DNA from: JACQXX01 sp964639175
GTDB taxonomy: Bacteria > Acidobacteriota > Blastocatellia > Chloracidobacteriales > Chloracidobacteriaceae
Direction of reading: 5' to 3'
NCBI GenBank assembly: GCA_964639175.1
Contig: CAZXCE010000072.1
Location: forward strand, 1-20,186
Length of the DNA stretch: 20,186 bases
Numbering within the stretch: position 1 is the stretch's first letter; each line of letters opens with the position of its first letter. Below the pieces are notes generated by a model. That model did no database searches. It was not told where the DNA came from and saw only the letters and a list, made by a program, of their open reading frames with translations. The position numbers and the translations under genes were made by a program. Below are positions 14,518-20,186 of the stretch, piece after piece.

Positions 14518-16221
14518 ATGAGGTTCAAAAATCTTTCAATGATCAATGATCGAAACCGCGCACAATTGAAAGCGGCGTCAAGCCGCCGCACTCCACAGGA
14601 ACCTGGAACCCGGAACCCGATTTTCTTCCTCCTTCTGGCCGTGGTGTTGCTCCTGAGTTCCGAAACGGCGGTTGCCCAGAAAAAAGCGGCTGCCGGAAAA
14701 GCCTGCTCCTTGACGTATCGAGTTGGGTTTTCTGATCTGGAAGCCCATCTGTTTGATATTTCGATTGAGATTGGCAATATCCGCGAGCCAGCAATTGAGG
14801 TGGCGATGCCTGCCTGGTCGCCCGGACGGTATGCCATTTATGACTTTGCCAAGAACGTCCAGGAATTTACGGCACAGACCCGGAGCGGGGAAGTCCTTCC
14901 CTGTGGAAAAATAGACAAGCAGACCTGGCGAATCCAGACCCGAGGTGCCCGGGACATCAAGGTTTCATACCGTGTGTTTGGAAATGATCTTTCCGGGACG
15001 TTCAGCGTCGTCAACCGCCAGCATGCCAATTACAACGGGGCTTCGATCTTTGCCTATGTGGTCAATCACAAGCCGGATCCGGTTCAGCTCATTATAGATC
15101 CACCAGCCGGATGGAAAATGATGAACGGTGCGGTTGATCGCGAAGGCCAGCACGAATTTGACTTTGCCAACTATGATTTGCTGATTGATACCCCGACCGA
15201 AATCAGCAGCGAACTGGTCGTTCGGTCATTTGAAGTCGATGGTAAAACCTACCGGGTTGCGATGAACCAGCCGGGCGGCGTGACCGGAGATGTAGATACG
15301 TTTGTAAAGCAGGTTGAGCAGATTGTCCGGGCCCAAACTGCGACCATGGGAACTCCCGATTATAAGCACTACACGTTTTTGGTGAATTTCGATCCAACTG
15401 GCCGGGCCAGTGATGGCATGGAACATTTAAACTCAACCCAGGTGTGCGTTTCGTCAATGCTTGAGACACCGCACGGACGAGCCGAAGCTCTTGAAACGGC
15501 CTCGCATGAATTTTTCCACGTCTGGAATGTCAAACGCTTACGACCCGTTGAACTCGGGCCCTGGGATTACAGCCGCGAAGTCCATACCCGCAGCCTTTGG
15601 ATTGCCGAAGGGTTGACAAGTTACTACGGCGATTTATTCCTGGGGCGGTCCGGCGTTTACAGCCCGGAACAAATGTATCAATTGTTTGCCGGGCAGATCA
15701 GTTACTTTGAAAGTCTCCCTGGAAGGAAATTGATGTCGGTTGAACAATCAAGCTGGGATACGTGGTTTATCGTTGGCGCTCCGTCACGCCAGGAGACCAG
15801 CCTTGGGCGAACTTCAGTCAATTATTACAACAAAGGTGAAATCCTGGGATTGCTCCTGGATCTTGAGATCCGGGGCCGGACCAATGGCGCCAAATCACTG
15901 GATGATGTATTTCGCTCGATGTTCAAAGCTTTTTATGAACAGCCAGCCACAACCTATTATTTAAAAGGGAAAGGGTATCGGACGGAAGATTTTCTGACCG
16001 CCGTCAATAAAGTCAGCGGTACCGACTTCTCAGAGTTCTTCGAACGCTATATCCGAGGCGTTGAACCCCTTGAGTACAATGGCGCTTTAAAATATGTCGG
16101 TTTGGAATTGGTTCCAGGTCGGGAATGGTTATTTCGAGATGTGGACCAACCAACGCCAAAGCAATTATGGATTCGCAAAGGCTGGCTGACGGGTGTGATG
16201 AGCCAGGCGGTTGGAAAGTGA
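14518..16221 (+). CDS. M61-type (glycyl aminopeptidase-like) metallopeptidase, PDZ domain not seen
   Basis: 567 residues from ATG 14518 (AAAGG four bases upstream); a TTG at 14476 and an ATG at 14539 are in frame. The N-terminal beta domain (SLTYRVGFSD, then AMPAWSPGRYAIYDFAKNVQEF) and the catalytic domain fit peptidase family M61: HEFFHVWNVKRLRP at about 330-343, with the third zinc ligand in WIAEGLTSYYGD some 30 residues later. The export segment FFLLLAVVLLLSSETAVAQ predicts a periplasmic or secreted enzyme. Two oddities: the residues before the export segment are translated from repeat copy B and from heptamer units, and the C-terminus stops at LVPGREWLFRDVD...AVGK without the PDZ domain usual in this family, with heptamer repeats right after the stop. 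Active-site residues are intact. Confidence 0.85.
   Translation: MRFKNLSMINDRNRAQLKAASSRRTPQEPGTRNPIFFLLLAVVLLLSSETAVAQKKAAAGKACSLTYRVGFSDLEAHLFDISIEIGNIREPAIEVAMPAWSPGRYAIYDFAKNVQEFTAQTRSGEVLPCGKIDKQTWRIQTRGARDIKVSYRVFGNDLSGTFSVVNRQHANYNGASIFAYVVNHKPDPVQLIIDPPAGWKMMNGAVDREGQHEFDFANYDLLIDTPTEISSELVVRSFEVDGKTYRVAMNQPGGVTGDVDTFVKQVEQIVRAQTATMGTPDYKHYTFLVNFDPTGRASDGMEHLNSTQVCVSSMLETPHGRAEALETASHEFFHVWNVKRLRPVELGPWDYSREVHTRSLWIAEGLTSYYGDLFLGRSGVYSPEQMYQLFAGQISYFESLPGRKLMSVEQSSWDTWFIVGAPSRQETSLGRTSVNYYNKGEILGLLLDLEIRGRTNGAKSLDDVFRSMFKAFYEQPATTYYLKGKGYRTEDFLTAVNKVSGTDFSEFFERYIRGVEPLEYNGALKYVGLELVPGREWLFRDVDQPTPKQLWIRKGWLTGVMSQAVGK
14541..14595 (+). repeat. Dispersed-type repeat, copy B, inside the M61 start
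   Basis: A 55-base unit beginning GATCAATGATCGAAACCGCG and containing CACAATTGAAAGCGGCG; it includes a GCGGC-GTCAA-GCCGC hairpin (14572-14586). It lies wholly within the predicted N-terminus of the M61 gene and encodes the INDRNRAQLKAASSRRTP region. Confidence 0.85.
14599..14619 (-). repeat. Heptamer repeat inside the M61 reading frame
   Basis: GAACCTG, GAACCCG, GAACCCG: three 7-base units, the reverse complement of the TTCCGGG repeat at 9776-9801. They encode residues just before the export segment (QEPGTRNP). Confidence 0.8.
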
Positions 16222-16226
16222 CGCGA

Positions 16227-16272
16227 ATAGGGGATGGAGGATAGGGGATGGAGGATAGGGGATAGGGGATGG
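16227..16272 (+). repeat. Intergenic heptamer repeat, units ATAGGGG and ATGGAGG
   Basis: Six full 7-base units plus a partial one: ATAGGGG, ATGGAGG, ATAGGGG, ATGGAGG, ATAGGGG, ATAGGGG, ATGG. It starts five bases after the M61 stop codon. Confidence 0.88.
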
Positions 16273-16439
16273 CAACCCCAGAACCCAGCAACCCTGAATT
16301 GAGTTGCAAAGCGGTTTGGAATCAGATAGAAAGCCCCAACTCACGCAAGGGACGCCACCCGGCGTGCCTTCCCTGATTTCCCAAACCGGCTCCTCTCATC
16401 TCACATTTAATAACCAACTTCTGAATCCAGGAGGCCAAG

Positions 16440-16967
16440 ATGAACATTTTCCGAGCAAAGCTCACGTTCGTGGTACTGGTGCTGGCATTGCTGTTTGCTG
16501 CCTGTGGCGGCGGGGAGGAAAAACCACCTTCACGCTGGGATAAAGCCCAGGAAGAAAGCACCAAGAAAGTTGAAGACAAAAAGGAATCTTCGAAGAAAGC
16601 TGGCGACAAACCGGTGGCTGGCGGGGAATTTAACAAGTTTTTCCCAAAAAATGTCAGTGGGTATGACATTGTGCCCTCACAGGAAAAAGAAGGGTTTGCC
16701 CTTCATAAAGTGAAAAAGGACGGCAAAGACGTGGCCGAACTTTCAATCAATGATGTGGTGAGCAACCCGAGCGCGGCTGATAAGTACAAGAAGAGCACCG
16801 CCAAAATTGGTGGCTACCCGGCAGATGATATGGGCATTGCGACTTCGATTCTGGTCGCTAACCGGTTCCAGGTCAAAGTGATTTCCAAAGGCCCTTCGCT
16901 CGCCAAAGCCGACCGTGAAACCTGGCTCCAGAAATTTGATTTATCCGGGCTGGCGGCGCTGAATTAA
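16440..16967 (+). CDS. Small lipoprotein, unknown function
   Basis: 175 residues with AGGAGG five bases before the ATG. A classic type II signal peptide is followed by LFAAC, giving a lipidated cysteine at residue 22. A Lys/Glu-rich linker (about 28-57, including KVEDKKESSKKAGDK) leads to a compact domain beginning GGEFNKFFPKNVSGYDIV and ending DLSGLAALN. That domain reads like a small alpha/beta module (DVAELSINDVV, then GYPADDMG), but I recognise no named family. It should sit on the inner or outer membrane facing the periplasm. The stop codon is part of a heptamer repeat. Confidence 0.8.
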   Translation: MNIFRAKLTFVVLVLALLFAACGGGEEKPPSRWDKAQEESTKKVEDKKESSKKAGDKPVAGGEFNKFFPKNVSGYDIVPSQEKEGFALHKVKKDGKDVAELSINDVVSNPSAADKYKKSTAKIGGYPADDMGIATSILVANRFQVKVISKGPSLAKADRETWLQKFDLSGLAALN

Positions 16968-17053
16968 GAATGAAGAATGAAAAATGAAATCTCTTTTCAG
17001 GACGTTTGCCCGACTCACGAATTTTTCACGCTTCACTTGATTCATTTTTCATT
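16966..17053 (+). repeat. Heptamer repeat with inverted copy, unit AAGAATG
   Basis: AAGAATG, AAGAATG, AAAAATG (16966-16986) begins inside the lipoprotein stop codon. A 13-base inverse copy (TTCATTTTTCATT, 17041-17053) pairs with AATGAAAAATGAA at 16976-16988, so the transcript could fold back. There is no following T-run. Confidence 0.7.
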
Positions 17054-17107
17054 TCGAATATGAACCGTTGAACGAAACCAAATATTCAACCAAGGAGATC
17101 TGGTTCA

Positions 17108-17995
17108 ATGACCAAGCCGATTTTTGAAATTGTTGACGAACTGCCTTCCAGTGGAATGACGGTATCATTGCTGAACGCTTTGGACTTTGTTGTTCCGGGA
17201 CAATGGCAAAACATCGTGGGTTTTGAAAATACGATTCGCACGGTTACGGGCGTGACCGATCAGAATGTGATTCAGCAGATTGGCGAACGCGCCATTCATC
17301 TCTATAACGACCCGGCTGAAGGGTACCAACGGGCGATGTGGTTATATCAGGTAGCCAACAGCGCTGGCGGGATGATTGGATCAGTCGCCATGGCCAATAA
17401 AGTCACCGAAAGCGTTTCGTTTTTAGGGTTTTTGAATCGGTTGACACCAAAAGCCGATAAATTGCAGGCAATTGATTTCTCGCTCAAGATTGTCGTCGAA
17501 CTCATTGCTTACACGCAAATCAATGGCATTCCTGGCGACAGCATCGGCGATTTTGTCAACGGGCTGGCCGATTATGGCAATGAATCGCTGATGCGGATGG
17601 CGGCCCTGGTCTGTGTAGATGGATTGGTTCCACTTGGGCCGGACTTTTTGAGTTCAGTTGGGTCAACCATCCGGGCGGTTTCTGCTTATGATCTTGATTC
17701 AAACCCCGTGTTTAGCAAGATCAGTAGCTACATCCCAGGTGGTGACACCATCGGAAAACTGGGGTTTGTCGGACAGAGTTTTGATTCGGTCCGTGGCTGG
17801 ATGGAAGGTTTTGTCTCATCGCGTGGCCTGACGCCCCAGATGATTACCGGGAATTTACAGCGCTACATTGATATCACCGATGACAAGCTGGACTACCTGG
17901 CGGCTTTCCTTGATATGACGACCAATTATTATGAACACACCGGGGTGCAAACCCTGGCGCGTCGTCTGGTTGAACGTGCCGTGGCTGAAATCTAG
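17108..17995 (+). CDS. Conserved-looking helical protein of unknown function
   Basis: 295 residues with AAGGAG ten bases upstream of the ATG. I do not recognise the family. There is no signal peptide and no clear membrane segment, so it is probably cytoplasmic. The sequence is mostly predicted amphipathic helix, with glycine-containing turns such as NSAGGMIGSVAMAN (about 83-96), a hydrophobic helix QAIDFSLKIVVELIAYTQ, and MRMAALVCVDGLVPLGPDFLSSVGSTIRAVSA. No metal-binding or nucleotide-binding motif is visible. Codon use and the good ribosome binding site make it a real gene. It lies between a lipoprotein and a STAS gene, each separated by repeats, so context gives no strong hint. Confidence 0.8.
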   Translation: MTKPIFEIVDELPSSGMTVSLLNALDFVVPGQWQNIVGFENTIRTVTGVTDQNVIQQIGERAIHLYNDPAEGYQRAMWLYQVANSAGGMIGSVAMANKVTESVSFLGFLNRLTPKADKLQAIDFSLKIVVELIAYTQINGIPGDSIGDFVNGLADYGNESLMRMAALVCVDGLVPLGPDFLSSVGSTIRAVSAYDLDSNPVFSKISSYIPGGDTIGKLGFVGQSFDSVRGWMEGFVSSRGLTPQMITGNLQRYIDITDDKLDYLAAFLDMTTNYYEHTGVQTLARRLVERAVAEI

Positions 17996-18352
17996 TCGGA
18001 AGGGTGCAGAAGACATCAGGCTGAGGGCTGAGGGCTGAAGACTCGCAAGCTCGGGGCAATCGAAGGGATGAAGGATGAAACCAGGGATGAGGGCTGAAAG
18101 ATGAGGGATGAAAGAAAACCACGTCTTCAACCCTCAGCTCGATATTCTTCAGCCCCAGCCCTGAGCCCGATATCCTTCGGCCCGAAGGTCCCTACTTGAC
18201 GGATGGGCCGGGCTGGCTCAGACTGAAGATTGTTTTTATTCATTGCGATAAACGACCAGCCCTGATGAAGACCGATTGGGTTGAATGCCGACTCAATTCA
18301 ATGCATTCAGTCTTGATCGGTTTGAGATTGAAAATATGCGAGGTATTGAACT
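17996..18352. other. Repeat-filled intergenic region
   Basis: This 357-base gap contains no supported gene. Its first 190 bases are heptamer repeats (annotated separately). The rest, 18190-18352, shows no clear structure; a GCGAGG at 18338-18343 may serve as the ribosome binding site of the STAS gene. Confidence 0.6.
18019..18183. repeat. Degenerate heptamer repeat block, both orientations
   Basis: GGCTGAG, GGCTGAG, GGCTGAA at 18019-18039; GGGATGA, AGGATGA at 18065-18078; GGGATGA, GGGCTGA, AAGATGA, GGGATGA at 18084-18111. The following stretch carries the same theme reverse-complemented, including an imperfect 18-base direct repeat (18138-18155 and 18166-18183, C[T/C]CGATAT...) offset by 28 bases, i.e. 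four heptamers. Confidence 0.8.
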
Positions 18353-18733
18353 TTGAATTTCTTTGTAAAGTCGTATGAGTCAGATGGTGCCCAGATTCTG
18401 ATATTAGGTGGCAAATTAACCATTGGGGCACCGGTACGTGAGTTACGCCAGGCAATTGATGCCCGACTGGCGGCTCAGACCAAATGTATTATTCTCAATT
18501 TTTCACAACTGATGTTCATGGATAGCTCTGGGATTGGTGAACTGGTTGGATGTAATAACAAAGTGAAAGCGGCTGGAGGAACTTTATTGCTGTGTGAATT
18601 GCCGAACAAAGTCCGGGATTTGTTTCGTATCACGCACGTCGCCAAGCTCTTCAGTATCCACGAAACCGAATCCGCCGCCATCGAATCCTTCCTGGTCGGG
18701 GAAACGAAGAGCGCCACATCCGACATCCGATAG
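18353..18733 (+). CDS. STAS-domain protein, anti-sigma factor antagonist-like
   Basis: 126 residues from a TTG start (GCGAGG nine bases upstream); no ATG or GTG is available ahead of the domain. The whole protein is a STAS domain: strand ILILGGKLTIG, helix, strand CIILNFSQL, then the phosphorylation loop MDSSGIGEL (D57, S58, S59, G60) and the C-terminal strand GTLLLCELP. In SpoIIAA/RsbV-type proteins the second serine of DSSG is phosphorylated by an anti-sigma kinase and controls partner switching. S59 is the equivalent residue here. No kinase, phosphatase or sigma factor gene lies in the window, so the partner is elsewhere. Domain assignment is strong; the regulated process is unknown. Confidence 0.85.
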   Translation: MNFFVKSYESDGAQILILGGKLTIGAPVRELRQAIDARLAAQTKCIILNFSQLMFMDSSGIGELVGCNNKVKAAGGTLLLCELPNKVRDLFRITHVAKLFSIHETESAAIESFLVGETKSATSDIR

Positions 18734-18796
18734 AGTGCAATTAAACCCACTCCTCATACTTCAACCACTCTCGTTTGAAAAAGGATTCACAACTTT

Positions 18797-19951
18797 ATGA
18801 ACACACGCTTTTGGAAGAGGACTTGTGCCGCTACTGGTCTGGCACTGGCACTTGGATTCAACACCCTGTCTTTTGCCGGGTTACCCGCCCCACTGGCTGC
18901 GGGCGGCACCGCTGTCGCACCAACCCGCGCCGAATCTGTTCTCTCATTTTTACCTCAATCAGATACGGTTGTGCTCGTTGATATGAACCGGCTATACAAC
19001 TCAGTGATTTTTCAAATGGCCAGGGACAATCCAAAATTCGCAAAAGAGATGTCTGAAATAGAGTCTATGGCTGGAACCTTTGGAATTGATATTTCCAAGC
19101 TTGAATATCTGGCCGTCGGCGTAACCCCAAAATCTGGTAAGCCGGGTGATTTCGACCCCACCTTTGTGCTCAGCGGGGCCTTTAACCAGGAGCAACTCGT
19201 AACGGGACTCAAAAACAAAGCTGAAGGCAAAATCGGAACTGAAACCTATGGTTCGGACACGCTTTATGTGTTGAAGGACGCTGCTGGAGCTGATACCGCT
19301 ACGACCAAAGAGAAAAAAGTCCTGACCAATGATGATTTCAACGGTGGAAGTGAGCCCAAACCTGAAAAAGCCCCGGCTGCCTCGGGTTCGGTGAAAATGT
19401 CGGACATGGCCTTTAGTTTTGTAAATGCCAACACCGTAGTTTTTGGACCCAAAGCCAATGTCATCAAGTCGCTTGATACCCGTTCTGGGAAATCACCGTC
19501 AATTGCGTCAAGCAAAGAACTGGTTGATGGCCTGGATTCAGCGGATAAAGTGGCGGCCATTCGTTTTGCCACGGTCGTCCCAGCCAGTATGCGCAAAGAA
19601 CTTGAAAAAGAAATCGCAAATGACCCCAAAGCTGAAATGTTTATCAAACCAATGCTGGCTGTCACCCATAGCTTTGGCGCGATTGATTTTGCCTCCGGGT
19701 TAAAACTGGACACCACGTTGCGGACGCCATCAGCCGATGAAGGCAAACCAATTTTTGATCAGCTCAATGGATTGTTGATGCTGGGCAAAATGGGGATGGG
19801 CAACAGTGAGAAACCAAATGAGAAAATGTTGCTTGATGTTTTGAATCAAATTTCGATTTTGAACAAAGGACGCGATGTGCAGATCCAGTTGAGTGTTCCT
19901 GAAGCTACGCTGAAAACCTTACTGGTTGGCAACCAGAAGGCTGCACAATAA
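18797..19951 (+). CDS. Secreted protein of unknown function
   Basis: 384 residues with AAGGA eleven bases before the ATG. A Sec signal peptide (basic NTRFWKRT, hydrophobic LALALG, cleavage after SFA at about 27) predicts a periplasmic or secreted product. The mature part starts with ESVLSFLPQSDTVVLVDMNRLYN and has repeated motifs such as LEYLAVGVTP, FVLSGAFNQEQLV, SFVNANTVVFGP and FATVVPASMRKEL, a two-lobe pattern reminiscent of DUF3352-like bacterial surface proteins. A low-complexity insert lies in the middle (around 175-200: EKKVL, SEPKPEKAPAAS). No enzyme motif is visible. It ends 35 bases before a strong terminator. Confidence 0.75.
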   Translation: MNTRFWKRTCAATGLALALGFNTLSFAGLPAPLAAGGTAVAPTRAESVLSFLPQSDTVVLVDMNRLYNSVIFQMARDNPKFAKEMSEIESMAGTFGIDISKLEYLAVGVTPKSGKPGDFDPTFVLSGAFNQEQLVTGLKNKAEGKIGTETYGSDTLYVLKDAAGADTATTKEKKVLTNDDFNGGSEPKPEKAPAASGSVKMSDMAFSFVNANTVVFGPKANVIKSLDTRSGKSPSIASSKELVDGLDSADKVAAIRFATVVPASMRKELEKEIANDPKAEMFIKPMLAVTHSFGAIDFASGLKLDTTLRTPSADEGKPIFDQLNGLLMLGKMGMGNSEKPNEKMLLDVLNQISILNKGRDVQIQLSVPEATLKTLLVGNQKAAQ

Positions 19952-19981
19952 ATAACACCTGAGAATGAGCCTGATTTTGAA

Positions 19982-20186
19982 TTAAAAAATGGGCCTGGGG
20001 TGAATGAAAACCTCAGGCCCATTTTCTTTTTTTGAGATTGACCATGAACCGACTCTCTGAGCAACGGTCTGCTCCAGAGTGAGTCCAGGATATTCAAGCG
20101 ATTCCGGTTGAGGAAGCTCAATGACAGAGGTAAAACCGGCAACCTGGACCGTTTCAGCCGGGATCTGGCAGCGACCAACGAAGGTG
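19982..20186 (-). CDS. 3' end of an unidentified gene (runs off the right edge)
   Basis: Reading leftward from position 20185, one minus-strand frame stays open for 67 codons to a TAA at 19982-19984, with no start codon inside the window. It reads TFVGRCQIPAETVQVAG..., continues with ELPQPESLEYPGLTLEQTVAQRVGSW and ends HPRPIF. Composition is protein-like and better balanced than the overlapping basic frame. I recognise no family. Its last 13 codons coincide with the terminator hairpin, so either the gene ends inside the terminator or the true protein differs. It would be convergent with the secreted-protein gene. Confidence 0.42.
   Translation of the reverse strand, partial: TFVGRCQIPAETVQVAGFTSVIELPQPESLEYPGLTLEQTVAQRVGSWSISKKENGPEVFIHPRPIF
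19986..20033 (+). terminator. Strong intrinsic terminator, probably bidirectional
   Basis: The arm AAAATGGGCCTGGGG (19986-20000) pairs with CCTCAGGCCCATTTT (20011-20025): twelve perfect pairs, one mismatch, two more pairs, around a 10-base loop, followed by CTTTTTTT (20026-20033). The A-rich left side (TTAAAAAAT) gives a T-run on the other strand too, so it can end both the secreted-protein gene and the convergent gene. Confidence 0.92.

Noticed and set aside
14328..14837. 169-codon minus-strand open frame over the repeat pair
   Set aside because: Its repetitive segments come from the two repeat copies, and both ends are antisense to well-supported genes.
19846..20178. 110-codon minus-strand open frame at the right end
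   Set aside because: It is basic and low in complexity, overlaps the end of the secreted-protein gene and crosses the whole terminator; an alternative frame in the same region looks more protein-like.

Overview
The window reads as a piece of a free-living, Gram-negative-type bacterial chromosome. Supporting this are lipoprotein and Sec signal peptides, an HrpB helicase, lipoate biosynthesis, and secreted M12B- and M61-type metallopeptidases. The mix of Uma2 and Rpn-like nuclease families, secreted metallopeptidases and very abundant short intergenic repeats suggests an Acidobacteriota (Blastocatellia-like) genome. That placement is inference; no rRNA or other marker gene is present. I see no tRNA, rRNA, CRISPR array, insertion sequence or phage gene.

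Left third (1-7718): an APC-family amino-acid permease on +; then on - a membrane-anchored YfbK-type VWA protein and a CbbQ/NorQ-type MoxR AAA+ ATPase; then on + a Uma2-family PD-(D/E)XK protein with a C-terminal heptad coiled coil, followed 20 bases later by a large secreted reprolysin-like (HExxHxxGxxH) metallopeptidase.

Middle (7835-13266): a LipB octanoyltransferase fused to a C-terminal NUDIX domain, a YhhN/TMEM86 lysoplasmalogenase, a small two-helix membrane peptide, a translationally coupled pair (72-aa AF2212/DUF104-type antitoxin-like protein plus 124-aa retropepsin-like aspartic protease), and the HrpB DExH helicase.

Right third (13462-20186): an Rpn-like PD-(D/E)XK protein, an M61-type peptidase whose N-terminus is translated from repeat DNA and which lacks a visible PDZ domain, a small lipoprotein, an unknown 295-aa helical protein, a STAS-domain anti-anti-sigma-like protein, a secreted protein of unknown function, a strong terminator that probably works in both directions, and the 3' end of a convergent gene running off the right edge.

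Most genes look like single transcription units rather than one pathway. The clearest functional units are the antitoxin-like/retropepsin pair and the LipB-NUDIX fusion. A striking structural theme is short tandem repeats of exactly 7 bp, with different unit sequences, in five of the gaps between genes and once inside a gene start, plus a separate pair of 55-56 bp dispersed-type repeats next to the M61 start.
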